Source of the DNA: Zoogloea sp. 1C4
Lineage (GTDB): Bacteria > Pseudomonadota > Gammaproteobacteria > Burkholderiales > Rhodocyclaceae
Direction of reading: 5' to 3'
Length of the DNA stretch: 48,362 nucleotides
Assembly (NCBI RefSeq): GCF_009469605.1
Contig: NZ_SSXU01000026.1
Span: 1 to 48,362 of the forward strand
In this document: one piece after another, positions 7,801 through 16,306 of the stretch
How positions within the stretch are numbered: the first letter of the stretch is position 1
How the letters are laid out: every line of letters starts with the position of its first letter
Notes under the pieces: model-generated
Databases searched by the model: none
Told to the model about the DNA's origin: nothing
Seen by the model: the letters and a program-made list of their open reading frames with translations, nothing else
Translations under genes and position numbers: made by a program

Positions 7801-9374
7801 CCCAACTGGCCGAAGCCTCCGAGCGGGCCGAGGCGGCCAGCCGCGCCAAGAGCGCCTTCCTGGCCAACATGAGCCACGAGATCCGCACTCCGATGAACGC
7901 CATCCTCGGCCAGGCCCGGATGCTTGAACGCAGCCCCCTCAGCCAGGCGCAGGAAGATCGCCTGACCCGCATCCGCCAGGCCGGCAGCCATCTGCTGGCG
8001 CTCATCAACGACATCCTCGACCTGTCGAAGATCGAGGCCGGCAAGCTGCAGCTCGAAGCCGTGGATTTCTCGCCCGAGGCCCTCTTCGACCAGGCCCACT
8101 CGCTCATCCACGACCGCCTGGTGGCCCGCCGGCTGAAGTTCGAATCCAGCACCCACGGCCTGCCGCCGGTGCTGCGCGGCGACGTCACCCGGCTGCGCCA
8201 GGCCCTGCTCAACTATCTGAGCAACGCGGTCAAGTTCACCGAGCACGGCGGCGTCAGCCTGCGTGCCAGGGTGGTCTCCGAAGACGCCGCCGCCCTGCTG
8301 GTGCGCTTCGAGGTGAGCGACAGCGGCATCGGCATCGCCCCCGAGCAGCTTGCCCGGCTGTTCCGTTCCTTCGAGCAGGCCGACGCCTCGACCACCCGCA
8401 AGTACGGCGGCACCGGCCTCGGGTTGTCGCTCACCCGCCATCTGGCCGCCCTGATGGGCGGGGAGGTCGGCGTGGAAAGCGAGCCCGGCCGGGGCAGCAC
8501 CTTCTGGTTCACCGCCCGCCTGCAGCGCCGGCCGGGCGTCAGCATGCCGGCGGTCAGCCTGCCCGCCGCGCCCCAGGGCGGCGGCCACGTGCGCGGCGCC
8601 CGGGTGCTGCTGGTCGAGGACAACCTGCTCAACCAGGAGGTCGCCATCGAGATGCTCTCCGATCTGGGCCTCGTCATCGACCGGGCCGCCAACGGGCAGG
8701 AGGCCGTGGCGCTGGTGGCCGCCAACCGCTACGACCTGATCCTGATGGACATGCAGATGCCGGTGATGGATGGCCTCGAGGCGACCCGCCGCATCCGTCA
8801 GATGCCGACCCCGGCGCCCACGCCCATCATCGCCATGACCGCCAATGCCTTCGATGAGGACCAGGCCGCCTGCTTTGCCGTCGGCATGAACGATTTCGTG
8901 GCCAAGCCGGTGGAGCCGGAGACCCTGCACGGGGTGATCTTCAAGTGGGTCGGCCAGCCCCGGCCGCCGGTCGCCGCCGACGCCGCGAGCATCGACTGGC
9001 GCACGGCGCTGGCGGGCATCGACGGCCTCGACTGCACCCGCGGGGTGAGCGTCGTCCGCGGACGGTGGCCAACCTATCTGCGCATCCTGCGCACCTTCGT
9101 CAGCACCCAGGGCGACGCCGGGCCGAAACTCGAACGCGCCCTCGCCGAAGGCCGGCTCAACGACGTGGAGCACCTCGCCCACGCCCTCAAGGGCTCGGCC
9201 GGCAACATCGGCGCCCTGAAGGTTTTCGAGATGGCTGCCGACGTGTGCACGGCGATCCGCGCCGGCGGCGATGCCGAAGCGGCGGCACGCCCGGTGGCCC
9301 GGCTGGTGCGTGCCCTGCAGCCCCTGCTGACCGCCCTGCGGCAGCGCCTGCCCAAGGAGGAAGATGCCCCATGA
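4851..9374 (+). CDS. Large hybrid sensor histidine kinase (CBS-PAS-PAS-GAF-PAS-GAF-PAS-HisKA-HATPase-REC-HPt)
   Basis: This 1507-residue phosphorelay kinase has no predicted membrane span and is probably cytoplasmic. Approximate order: a pair of CBS-like repeats (1-125; two LVVVD.. strands), PAS (126-240), PAS (257-367), GAF (380-537), PAS (552-667), GAF (680-840), PAS (847-962), a coiled coil, HisKA with phospho-acceptor H1009 in MSHEIRTPMN, HATPase with SNAVKFTEHGG, DSGIGIAP and GTGLGL, a receiver with D1300 in LILMDMQMPVMDG, and HPt with H1444 in AHALKGSAGN. All catalytic residues are present, so the full His-Asp-His relay is in one chain. The start is uncertain: ATG 4851 was chosen because CBS homology begins there, though TTG or GTG codons as early as 4632 are open. 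It overlaps the hemerythrin kinase gene by four bases. No output regulator is adjacent. The signals sensed are unknown. Confidence 0.9.
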   Translation: MCLPVEVVPTACALAEAARRMVARAVAWLVVVDGDKPVGSLGGQDVLRAVLAGDPAGQTVGEVMDTSHRYAVLGENLQLVVARLGAGAVPRPVLVVDDAGRVVGLLDPERVAAALKAAAHEPVPAGRAWLAPALIRALPDLVWLKDPDGTFLARNHRFERLMGAPEEAVIGHTDYDFMAWDLADSFRQSDLAAIHAGCAQRSEQEVRFADDGHRELLEIIKTPMFDQQGGLIGVLAVGRDIGEARRAQQALREREAIFSSIVSQAADSIALMDVESRCFVEFNDACHRNLGYSREEFARLDIRDIDCLLTPDEIAAEVARMIGPTGHVLETRHRHRDGSVRDVRVSGRGIRLRGERRYVAVIWSDITDSKLAESRLRRANAALHTISECNQAVARATDPARLLDEACGLMVAFGGYLLAAAKFDCADECGLPADGQIFGAGYDHVGRLDRFPVTPEADRPTIWRDLSANPQLAGWAEGLPAGAAMCALPLRAEDRSAGVLYVASSAPGAFDEEEVRLLAELGGDILFGLRVLRDRREREVAEKRQRVTERQLQNLVETSPTVLYSLRVTPQGEVVPITASANVQCVLGYSLEETLRPGWWWDNLHPDDRLKAARAAEVAASGERVAQAYRFAHGRGGYVWLRDELSRGPALDDGSCEIVGSLTDISAQKTIELSLEAQRRVLEKVASGAPLAETLDVLLWGVEARLSRVRASVLLLDPDGVHLRHGAARQLPEGYMRAVDGVAIGEAVGSCGTAAWRGQTVIVREIATDPLWADFAGLAASYGLVACWSWPIFSREGRVLGTFALYPDEPSEPDALTFEQVAIATHLAAIAISRHREESALRESEARFRQLFEMAPLPLSFVHADDSVGDVNRCFIETFGYTRDEVPTVADWLRLAYPDPAYRQQVEGQHLSQRVREGAERRIEPVEREVTCRNGERRTMLVSGAPVGDSFLMTFFDITEMRRLDAQLEHYRHHLEDLVTQRTAQLAEASERAEAASRAKSAFLANMSHEIRTPMNAILGQARMLERSPLSQAQEDRLTRIRQAGSHLLALINDILDLSKIEAGKLQLEAVDFSPEALFDQAHSLIHDRLVARRLKFESSTHGLPPVLRGDVTRLRQALLNYLSNAVKFTEHGGVSLRARVVSEDAAALLVRFEVSDSGIGIAPEQLARLFRSFEQADASTTRKYGGTGLGLSLTRHLAALMGGEVGVESEPGRGSTFWFTARLQRRPGVSMPAVSLPAAPQGGGHVRGARVLLVEDNLLNQEVAIEMLSDLGLVIDRAANGQEAVALVAANRYDLILMDMQMPVMDGLEATRRIRQMPTPAPTPIIAMTANAFDEDQAACFAVGMNDFVAKPVEPETLHGVIFKWVGQPRPPVAADAASIDWRTALAGIDGLDCTRGVSVVRGRWPTYLRILRTFVSTQGDAGPKLERALAEGRLNDVEHLAHALKGSAGNIGALKVFEMAADVCTAIRAGGDAEAAARPVARLVRALQPLLTALRQRLPKEEDAP

Positions 9375-10774
9375 GCCAGCCAGCCCGGTTTGCACCGTTC
9401 CAGTGGGCCGACTACTTCGAGACCGGTTTTGGCGAGGTGGACGGCCAGCATCACAAGCTGGTCGATCTGGTCAATGCGCTGGCCCAGCGGGCGGCCGGCG
9501 GGGCCGACATCAAGCCCGGCGAACTCGCCCACGTGCTCGACGGCCTGGCGCGCTACGCCGTCCATCACTTCGCCACCGAAGAGGCACTGATGACGCAGGC
9601 CGGCATCGACGCCCGACACCTGGACGGCCACCGGCACGCCCACGCGGATTTCGTCGCCCAGGTCGAGGCGATGCGTGGCGCCAGCGACGCGACCCAGGTC
9701 GTCCCGGCGCTGTACACCTTCGTCACCAGCTGGCTCACCTTCCACATCCTCGACACCGACCAGTCCATGGCCCGCCAGCTGCGGGCGATGGAGGCCGGCG
9801 CCACGGCAGCCGAAGCCTACGAGGCCGACACCGGCCACAGCGCCGACCCCGGCAACGCCGCGCTGATCGGTGCGGTGCGCAGCCTGCTGGGCCTGGTGGC
9901 CGAGCGCAACCACGAACTGGGCCGCATCAACGCCAGCCTGGAGCAGCGGGTGGCCGAGCGCACCGCCCAGCTCACCACCGCCAACCGCGATCTGCGCCAC
10001 ACCCAGCAGCGCCTGCTGGAGGCCGACAAGCTGGCCGCAGTGGGGCAGCTGGCGGCCGGCGTCGCCCACGAGATCAACAACCCCCTTGGCTATGTGGCGG
10101 CCAACCTGGGTGCCCTGCGCGAGTACGCCGAACGGCTGCTGGCGCTGGTCAACACCGCCGACCGGCTTGCCACCGGCAACGGCGCCTGGCAGGCCGCCCG
10201 CGCCGAGGCAGAGCTCGATTACATCCGCGAAGACCTGCCCAAGCTGGTGGATGAATCCCACCGGGGCCTGGCGCGGGTGGGTGACATCGTGCATGCCCTG
10301 CAGGGTTTTGCTGCGCCGGGGCCGATGGATACCGCGCCGGCTTCCATCGAGGGCCTCCTTGACGGCGCCATTGCCGCAACCGCGCCGAGCCGTCGGCCGG
10401 GCCAGCAGGTGCGCCGCAGCTATGGTTCGCTGCCCAAGCCGGCGGTCAACCAGACCCTGCTTGGCGAGGCCTTCAAGGCGCTGCTGGACAACGCCAGCCG
10501 GGCCCTTGGCGGTGATCCCGGCACCATCACCGTCCGCGCCGGTCAGTCGGGCCAGCACCTGCTGGTGGACGTGGAGGACACCGGCTGTGGCATGGACGAG
10601 GCGACCCGGGCGCGGGTCTTCGAGCCCTTCTTCACCACCCGCGCGGTGGGGCAGGGGCGGGGGCTGGGCCTGTCGTCCACCTACCGCATCGTCAGCCAGC
10701 ACGGCGGGCACATCGAGGTGGATAGCGCGCCGGGCAAGGGCAGCCGCTTCCGCGTGGTGCTGCCGCTCGAGTGA
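9371..10774 (+). CDS. Bacteriohemerythrin-domain sensor histidine kinase
   Basis: This is a 467-residue soluble kinase. Residues 10-140 form a hemerythrin domain with a complete di-iron ligand set: H27, H66 and E70 (HxxxE), H87 and H91 (HxxxH), H125 and D130 (HxxxxD). Such domains bind O2 or respond to redox state. A coiled coil follows (175-220), then the H-box with H233 in GVAHEINNPLG, N374 in LLDNASRAL, the D403 region EDTGCGMDE, and GRGLGLSS near 430-436. It belongs to the NtrB/HPK4-like class and lacks a receiver. The ATG overlaps the previous stop codon (ATGA), so it is co-translated with the hybrid kinase. The likely role is an oxygen or redox input to that relay or to an unlinked regulator (inference). 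The gene ends just before a strong terminator. Confidence 0.93.
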   Translation: MSQPARFAPFQWADYFETGFGEVDGQHHKLVDLVNALAQRAAGGADIKPGELAHVLDGLARYAVHHFATEEALMTQAGIDARHLDGHRHAHADFVAQVEAMRGASDATQVVPALYTFVTSWLTFHILDTDQSMARQLRAMEAGATAAEAYEADTGHSADPGNAALIGAVRSLLGLVAERNHELGRINASLEQRVAERTAQLTTANRDLRHTQQRLLEADKLAAVGQLAAGVAHEINNPLGYVAANLGALREYAERLLALVNTADRLATGNGAWQAARAEAELDYIREDLPKLVDESHRGLARVGDIVHALQGFAAPGPMDTAPASIEGLLDGAIAATAPSRRPGQQVRRSYGSLPKPAVNQTLLGEAFKALLDNASRALGGDPGTITVRAGQSGQHLLVDVEDTGCGMDEATRARVFEPFFTTRAVGQGRGLGLSSTYRIVSQHGGHIEVDSAPGKGSRFRVVLPLE

Positions 10775-10805
10775 GTCCCGGCTCCCGGAGGGCATCCGGC
10801 AGACG

Positions 10806-10838
10806 ACAAAAAACCCGGCGCCAGGCCGGGTTTTTTGT
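10806..10838. terminator. Bidirectional rho-independent terminator
   Basis: A perfect 14-bp stem (ACAAAAAACCCGGC paired with GCCGGGTTTTTTGT) with a five-base loop sits between two convergent transcription units: the kinase pair on the plus strand and def-fmt-htpX on the minus strand. The A-run on one side and the T-run on the other make it functional in both directions. Confidence 0.93.
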
Positions 10839-10853
10839 TGATGCAGGGGAAGC

Positions 10854-11705
10854 TCAGCGCGCGCGGGCCAGGGCGCGCAGGCGCGCGACGCGCTCCTCGG
10901 TGGCCGGGTGGGTGCTGAACAGGCCGCGAAGGCCGCCGCCGGAGAGCGGGTTCATGATCATCATCTGGCCGGTTTCCGGGTGGGCTTCGGCAGTGGGCAT
11001 CGGAATGCCGCGGGCGAAGGCGTCGATCTTCATCAGCGCGTCGGCCAGGGCGTTCGGATCACCGGCGATCTCGGCGCCGCCCCGGTCGGCCTCGAACTCG
11101 CGGGCGCGGGAGATCGCCATCTGGATCAGGCTCGCGGCCAGCGGGGCGAGCAGGGCCACCGCAATGCCGGCGATCGGGTTGGCCGGGCGGCCTTCCTCGT
11201 CACGGCCGCCGAACATCACCGCAAAGTTGGCCAGGGCCGAGATGGCACCGGCCATCGTGGCCGAGATGGTGGAGATCAGGATGTCCCGGTGCTTCACGTG
11301 GGCCAGCTCGTGGGCCATCACGCCGCGCAGCTCGCGCTCGGAGAGCATCTGCAGGATGCCGGTGGTGGCGGCAACGGCGGCGTTCTCGGGGTTGCGGCCG
11401 GTGGCGAAGGCGTTGGGCTGGTCTTCGTGGATGATGTAGACCTTGGGCATCGGCAGCTGGGCGCGGCCGGCCAGTTCGCGGACCATGTTGTAGAGGTAGG
11501 GCGAGCTGGTTTCGTCCACTTGCTGCGCGTTGTACATGCGCAGCACCATCTTGTCGGAGAACCAGTACGAGAAGATGTTCATCGCGCCGCCGAAGACGAG
11601 CGCCATGAGCATCCCCGACTTGCCGCCGATCATGGCGCCGATCGCCCCGAAGAGGGCGATGATTCCGGCCATCAGGATCGAGGTCTTGAGCCAGTTGCCG
11701 AGCAT
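10854..11705 (-). CDS. htpX: Membrane-bound zinc metalloprotease HtpX
   Basis: HtpX is an inner-membrane M48 protease that takes part in quality control of membrane proteins. The 283-residue product has two N-terminal transmembrane segments (about 5-25 and 30-50). The zinc motif is HELAH with H132, E133 and H136, and the third ligand is E202 in the conserved REFEADRGG. Two more hydrophobic segments lie between (142-162, 175-192). The sequence begins [15 protein letters not shown], typical of the family, and the length fits. A GGA-containing Shine-Dalgarno sequence precedes the ATG. It follows fmt after a 71-base gap and may have its own promoter there. In related genomes rsmB and ntrYX often follow htpX; here they are absent. 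Confidence 0.96.
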   Translation of the reverse strand: MLGNWLKTSILMAGIIALFGAIGAMIGGKSGMLMALVFGGAMNIFSYWFSDKMVLRMYNAQQVDETSSPYLYNMVRELAGRAQLPMPKVYIIHEDQPNAFATGRNPENAAVAATTGILQMLSERELRGVMAHELAHVKHRDILISTISATMAGAISALANFAVMFGGRDEEGRPANPIAGIAVALLAPLAASLIQMAISRAREFEADRGGAEIAGDPNALADALMKIDAFARGIPMPTAEAHPETGQMMIMNPLSGGGLRGLFSTHPATEERVARLRALARAR

Positions 11706-11776
11706 TGCGGGTATCCGTCCTTTCGAAGTTAAGCGGAAAGCGAAGGGTTAGATGGGGGAGTTCGCAAAAAATTCAA

Positions 11777-12712
11777 TCAGCCGGTGGCCAGATCGAAGCG
11801 GCTACCGGCCGCAATCGGCATGCCGCGCAGGAAATCGGCGGCGGGCAGGCGGCGGGCGCCGGGCTTTTGCAGTTCGGTGATGCACAGGGCGCCTTCGCCG
11901 CAGGCGACGATCACGCCGGCCCCTTCGGCCAGCAGGACTTCGCCCGGCGTGCCGGTGGCGTCGATGGCGCGGGCGCGCCACAGCTTGACCGGCGTGCCGT
12001 CGAAGCTGGCCAGCGCGCCGGGGAAGGGATTGAAGGCGCGCACCGCCCGTTCGATCTCGATGGCCGGGCGGGTCCAGTCCACCGCGGCCTCGGCCTTGCC
12101 GATCTTGGCGGCGTAGGTGACGCCTTCGGCCGGCTGGGGCGTGGCCACCAGCGTGCCGGCGGGCAGGGCTTCGAGGGCTTCGACGATCAGCTCGGCGCCG
12201 ACCCACGCCAGGCGGTCGTGGAGGCTGCCGGTGGTGTCGTCGGGCTGGATCGGCTCCACTCGCTTCATCAGCATCGGGCCGGTGTCGAGGCCGGCGTCCA
12301 TCTGCATGATGGTGATGCCGGTTTCCAAGTCGCCGGCTTCGATGGCCCGGTGGATCGGTGCGGCGCCGCGCCAGCGGGGCAGCAGCGAGGCGTGGATGTT
12401 GAGGCAGCCGTAGCGGGGCAGATCGAGCACCGCCTGGGGCAGGATGATCCCGTAGGCGGCGACCACCAGCACGTCACAGCTGGCGGCGGCGAGCGGCGCC
12501 TGCTGTTCGGGCGTGCGCAGCTTTTCGGGCTGATGCACCGGAATGCCGGCGGCCAGCGCCACCTGCTTGACCGGGCTCGGCTGCAGCTGCATGCCGCGGC
12601 CCGCGGGGCGGTCCGGCTGGGTGAGGACCAGGGGCACCTCGAAGCCGGCGGCGAGGATCGCCTCCAGGGCCGAGGCGGCGAATTCGGGGGTTCCGGCGAA
12701 GGCGACTTTCAT
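11777..12712 (-). CDS. fmt: Methionyl-tRNA formyltransferase
   Basis: Fmt formylates initiator Met-tRNA with 10-formyltetrahydrofolate for translation initiation. The 311-residue protein starts [19 protein letters not shown] and carries the formyltransferase core with [20 protein letters not shown] and the [11 protein letters not shown] segment that holds the catalytic Asp. The C-terminal tRNA-binding domain includes [14 protein letters not shown]. Length matches the family. Its ATG overlaps the def stop codon by one base (TGATG), the usual def-fmt coupling. An open frame continues upstream but only by reading across def. Confidence 0.97.
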   Translation of the reverse strand: MKVAFAGTPEFAASALEAILAAGFEVPLVLTQPDRPAGRGMQLQPSPVKQVALAAGIPVHQPEKLRTPEQQAPLAAASCDVLVVAAYGIILPQAVLDLPRYGCLNIHASLLPRWRGAAPIHRAIEAGDLETGITIMQMDAGLDTGPMLMKRVEPIQPDDTTGSLHDRLAWVGAELIVEALEALPAGTLVATPQPAEGVTYAAKIGKAEAAVDWTRPAIEIERAVRAFNPFPGALASFDGTPVKLWRARAIDATGTPGEVLLAEGAGVIVACGEGALCITELQKPGARRLPAADFLRGMPIAAGSRFDLATG

Positions 12713-13215
12713 CAGGCGGTGATCCGGGCTTTCTTGGCGAGCTTGCCCTTGATGCGGGTCTGCTTGAGTTGGGAGAGGTATTCGACGAAGACCTTGCCGT
12801 CCAGGTGGTCGATCTCGTGCTGGATGCACACCGCGAGCAGGCCCTCGGCGTCCAGGTCGAAGGATTCGCCCTTCTGGTTGAGGGCGCGCACGGTGACCTT
12901 CTCGGACCGGCTGACCTTGTCGTAGATGCCGGGCACCGACAGACAACCTTCTTCACAGACCTGCTCGCCCGATCGGGCGATGATCTCGGGGTTGATGAGC
13001 GCCAGGAGACCGGACTTGTCTTCGGATACGTCGATCACCACCACGCGCTTGTGTACGTCCACCTGGGTGGCGGCGAGGCCGATGCCCGGGGCTTCGTACA
13101 TCGTCTCGGCCATGTCGGCGATCAGTTTGCGGATGGCGTCGGTCACCTCGCGCACCGGCGCGGCGCGCGTGTGCAGGCGGGGGTCGGGGTAGCGGAGAAT
13201 GGGTAGAAGGGCCAT
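12712..13215 (-). CDS. def: Peptide deformylase
   Basis: Def removes the formyl group from N-terminal methionine of nascent proteins and works with Fmt. The 167-residue product has all three signature motifs: GIGLAATQ (44-51), EEGCLS with metal ligand C91, and QHEIDHLDG with H133, E134 and H137. It is a type 1 deformylase by length and motif spacing. The basic C-terminal extension ([16 protein letters not shown]) is common in betaproteobacterial versions. It is the first gene of def-fmt-htpX and is divergent from the LysM gene, with about 180 bases between the two starts. Confidence 0.98.
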   Translation of the reverse strand: MALLPILRYPDPRLHTRAAPVREVTDAIRKLIADMAETMYEAPGIGLAATQVDVHKRVVVIDVSEDKSGLLALINPEIIARSGEQVCEEGCLSVPGIYDKVSRSEKVTVRALNQKGESFDLDAEGLLAVCIQHEIDHLDGKVFVEYLSQLKQTRIKGKLAKKARITA

Positions 13216-13396
13216 AAATGTTGCCGGATGAAGACTTTACGTGCAGAATTTTGAGCCAAATCTGCGATGCTCGCGTCTTGGCGCGGCACGCACCCGGCTC
13301 CGCCAACTCGACCGCCAAAATAACCGCCTGAGGCAACCGCCAGAGCGGCCGGTTATGTCGCGGCAAAGCAATCCGCCGAAAGCGAGTGGAAAACGA

Positions 13397-14518
13397 ATGA
13401 TTCGCAGCATTATATCTGCCCTCCTCATCGGCGTCGCTGCCCTGGTTCCGGCGGGTGTCGGTGCCACCGGCCCGATCCGCCTGGCCGACGACGCGCCTGA
13501 CAGCCACGTGGTGGTGCCCGGCGATACCCTGTGGGGCATCTCCGGCAAGTTCCTGAAGGAACCCTGGCGCTGGCCCGAAGTCTGGCGCCTGAACCGCGAG
13601 GAAATCCACAACCCGCACCTCATCTATCCGGGCCAGATCGTCGTCCTCGACCGCAGCGGAGCGACGCCCGCACTCAAGATCGGCAAGCGTATCGGCGGTG
13701 CCTTGCCGGGCGACCGCGCCCTCTACGAAAAACGCTTCCCGCAGGTCTACTCCGAGCCCGCCAAGAGCGCGATCCAGAGCATCCCGGTGCGCGCCATCCA
13801 GCCCTTCCTGTCCGAGCCGCTGGTGGTCAATGACCAGCAGGACACCGACGCCGGCATCATCGTGGCGACCCAGGAAGGCCGTGTCTTCACCGGCGCCGGC
13901 GACACGATCTTCGCCACCCGCGTGCTGCCCGGCATCTACGACTGGAACGTCTATCGCAAGGCCAAGCCGCTGGTCGAACCGGTGACCGGCGAGATCCTCG
14001 GTTACGAAGCCACCTACCTTGGCCGTGCCCGGGTGACCGCCGAAGCGGGCCTCCCCTCGCCCGATGCAGCGTCCGGCGATAGCGACAAGGCCCGCCTGCC
14101 GGTGCCCGCCAGTCTGACCATCACCGCCGCCAAGATGGAGATCGGCAAGGGCGACCGCCTGCTGCCCGCCGGCCGTCCCGAGCTCCTGAGCTACGTGCCC
14201 CATGCGCCCGCCACCGCGATGAACGGCCGGGTGGTGTCGATCTACAACGGCGTGGCCGAAGCCGGCCGCTACAACGTGGTGTCGATCAGCCTTGGCAAGC
14301 GCGAGGGCATCGAGATCGGCCACGTGCTGTCCCTCCACCGCAACCGCGGCGAAACCCTCTACCGGGAAGACAACGTCGGCCGGCCCCAGCAGTTCAAGCT
14401 GCCCGAGCAGCGCTACGGGCTGGTGTTCGTGTTCCGGGTGTTCGACCGCATCGCCTACGCCCTCGTGATGGACAACGACGGCCCGGTGGCCGTGGCTGAC
14501 AGCGTCCGCAAGCCCTGA
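13397..14518 (+). CDS. Secreted LysM peptidoglycan-binding protein
   Basis: The 373-residue protein has a signal peptide (MIRSIISALLIGVAALVPAGVGA, cleavage predicted after about residue 23) and one LysM domain at about 37-90 with VVPGDTLWGISGKFL, RWPEVWRLN and NPHLIYPGQIVVL. The remaining 280 residues match the long conserved extension often seen in proteobacterial LysM proteins encoded between def and dprA; I cannot assign a fold to it. LysM binds N-acetylglucosamine in peptidoglycan, so a periplasmic cell-wall role is expected. The ATG at 13397 was chosen because the signal peptide begins there; an upstream in-frame ATG (13355) would add a polar leader. It is the first gene of the dprA-smg direction. 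Confidence 0.93.
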   Translation: MIRSIISALLIGVAALVPAGVGATGPIRLADDAPDSHVVVPGDTLWGISGKFLKEPWRWPEVWRLNREEIHNPHLIYPGQIVVLDRSGATPALKIGKRIGGALPGDRALYEKRFPQVYSEPAKSAIQSIPVRAIQPFLSEPLVVNDQQDTDAGIIVATQEGRVFTGAGDTIFATRVLPGIYDWNVYRKAKPLVEPVTGEILGYEATYLGRARVTAEAGLPSPDAASGDSDKARLPVPASLTITAAKMEIGKGDRLLPAGRPELLSYVPHAPATAMNGRVVSIYNGVAEAGRYNVVSISLGKREGIEIGHVLSLHRNRGETLYREDNVGRPQQFKLPEQRYGLVFVFRVFDRIAYALVMDNDGPVAVADSVRKP

Positions 14519-14630
14519 CGCGCTGATTCAATCCCGCGCGGGCCGATCCCGCCGCGCCGGTGCGTCTGCCGGTGGCGATGTCGGCCCCGCTCGCGGCGGT
14601 TTCGTCGCGACACCCTGATTCCGTTCCAAC

Positions 14631-15719
14631 TTGTCGAATCCTCATCCCCTCGCCGCGTGGCTGAGGCTGACCCTTACGCCGGGTGTCGGCGCCGGGAGTC
14701 AGCGGCAACTGCTCGCCGCCTTCGGCCTGCCTGAAAACATCTACGCCGCCGGGCATTCGGCGCTGGCCGCCGTGGTCGGCTCGCCGATCGCCCGCACCGT
14801 GCTCGAACACGACACCGCGGCGGCCGTCGATGGGGCGCTGGCCTGGGCCGACGAGCCAGGCAACAGCGTCGTCACCCTCGGCGATCCGCTCTATCCCGCG
14901 GCGCTGCTCGAAATCCCCGATCCGCCGGTGCTGCTCTACGTGAAGGGCGATCCGGCGCTCCTGTCGCGCCAGTCCATCGCCGTCGTCGGCGCCCGCAGCG
15001 CCACGCCCCAGGGCGAGGCCAACGCCGAAGCCTTCGCCACGGTGCTGTCCCAGGGTGGGCTGGGCATCGTCAGCGGGCTCGCGCTGGGGATCGACGCCGC
15101 TGCCCACCGGGGCGGGCTGGCCGGGCCGGGCAGCACCGTGGCGGTGATCGGCACCGGCGCCGACCGCATCTACCCGGCGCGCAACGCAGCCCTCGCCCGA
15201 CGCATCGCCGAAGCCGGCGCCATCGTCAGCGAATACCCCCTCGGCACCGCGCCGCTGGCCCACAACTTTCCCCGTCGCAACCGGCTGATCGCCGGGCTCG
15301 CGAAGGGCGTGCTGGTGGTCGAGGCGGCCCTGAAGAGCGGCTCGCTGATCACCGCCAGACTCGCCATCGACTGCGGCCGCGAGGTCTTCGCGATTCCCGG
15401 CTCGATCCATTCGCCGGTGGCCCGAGGCTGCCATCAGCTGATCCGCGACGGCGCGAAGCTGGTCGAATCGGCCGAGGACATCCTCGAAGAGCTGCGCCTC
15501 GACACATGCCGCACTGCAGCGCCAGCGGCGCCCACGATGGGGCCGGATGACGACGAAAATGCCCCGGTCATTGCATCCCTCGGGCATGACCCTGTGGACA
15601 TGGACACGTTGGTGCAGCGCACCAGCTTGACGCCGGAAGCGCTCTACGCCATTCTGCTTACGCTGGAACTCGAAGGGCGCGTTTCCCGCCTGCCCGGAGG
15701 TCGTTTCCAGCGTCTCTAA
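14631..15719 (+). CDS. dprA: DNA-processing protein DprA (Smf)
   Basis: DprA binds incoming single-stranded DNA and loads RecA during natural transformation. The 362-residue protein has an N-terminal SAM-like helical part (LAAWLRLTLTPGVG), the Rossmann-like DprA core with VGARSATPQGEANAEAF, SGLALGIDAAAHRGGL, GTGADRIYPARN, FPRRNRLIAGLA and SGSLITARLA, and a C-terminal winged-helix DML1-like domain (DTLVQRTSLTPEALYAILLTLELEGRV). The start is a TTG at 14631, the only nearby in-frame start that preserves the N-terminal domain. No strong Shine-Dalgarno sequence was seen, so the gene may be weakly translated. It precedes smg with no real gap. Confidence 0.95.
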   Translation: MSNPHPLAAWLRLTLTPGVGAGSQRQLLAAFGLPENIYAAGHSALAAVVGSPIARTVLEHDTAAAVDGALAWADEPGNSVVTLGDPLYPAALLEIPDPPVLLYVKGDPALLSRQSIAVVGARSATPQGEANAEAFATVLSQGGLGIVSGLALGIDAAAHRGGLAGPGSTVAVIGTGADRIYPARNAALARRIAEAGAIVSEYPLGTAPLAHNFPRRNRLIAGLAKGVLVVEAALKSGSLITARLAIDCGREVFAIPGSIHSPVARGCHQLIRDGAKLVESAEDILEELRLDTCRTAAPAAPTMGPDDDENAPVIASLGHDPVDMDTLVQRTSLTPEALYAILLTLELEGRVSRLPGGRFQRL

Positions 15720-15745
15720 AAATGACCGGCCCCAGGCCCCGCGCC

Positions 15746-16222
15746 ATGTTCGACATCCTCGTGTATCTCTTCGAGAACTACGTTCACGCCGACGCGTGCC
15801 CCGAACCCGCGCAACTGGCTCGCAAGCTGACGGCTGCCGGCTTCGAGGAAGAAGAAATCTCCGAAGCCCTCGACTGGCTCTCCGGCCTGCGCCAGCTGTC
15901 CGACGGCGAGCGTCCGGCTCAGGTCGCCCGGCCCGGTTCGCTGCGCGTCTATGCCGACGACGAACTCGTCCGTCTGGGCGTCGAATGCCGCGGCTTCCTG
16001 CAGTTTCTTGAAAATGCCGGTATCCTCGACGCCGAATGCCGCGAGATGATCGTCGAGCGGGCCCTGGCCCTCGGCGAATCCGAAATCGAACTGGAAAACC
16101 TCAAGGTCATCGTCCTGATGGTGTTGTGGCAGCAGGATCGCCCGATCAACGGGTTGATCCTCGACGAGCTGCTCAACGAGTCGGACGAAGACGACGAGCC
16201 GGTCTCATACGCCTTGCACTGA
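15746..16222 (+). CDS. smg: Smg family protein (DUF494)
   Basis: The 158-residue acidic protein of the Smg/DUF494 family lies next to dprA in most beta- and gammaproteobacteria. Its molecular function is not established. The start at 15746 gives MFDILVYLFENYVHADA, which matches the conserved family opening; an ATG at 15722 would add eight residues. A helical N-terminal half contains LARKLTAAGFEEEEISEALDWL, and a conserved C-terminal half contains CRGFLQFLENAGILD, MIVERALAL and LKVIVLMVLW. The Asp/Glu-rich tail ends NESDEDDEPVSYALH. Length is typical (157-158). Confidence 0.93.
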   Translation: MFDILVYLFENYVHADACPEPAQLARKLTAAGFEEEEISEALDWLSGLRQLSDGERPAQVARPGSLRVYADDELVRLGVECRGFLQFLENAGILDAECREMIVERALALGESEIELENLKVIVLMVLWQQDRPINGLILDELLNESDEDDEPVSYALH

Positions 16223-16234
16223 TTTTCGGGCTGC

Positions 16235-16264
16235 TTGCAAGCCCGGCGCAGGCTTCCGTATGAT
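16235..16264 (+). promoter_or_regulatory. Sigma-70-type promoter for topoisomerase III gene
   Basis: TTGCAA (16235-16240) and TATGAT (16259-16264) are separated by 18 bases, close to the -35/-10 consensus and well above the local background in this GC-rich DNA. They lie in the smg-topB gap and would start transcription near 16271, about 35 bases before the topB ATG. Confidence 0.6.
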
Positions 16265-16306
16265 GCGCCGCTCCCCCAACAACCTGAGTCGGGCGCACCC
16301 ACAGGC

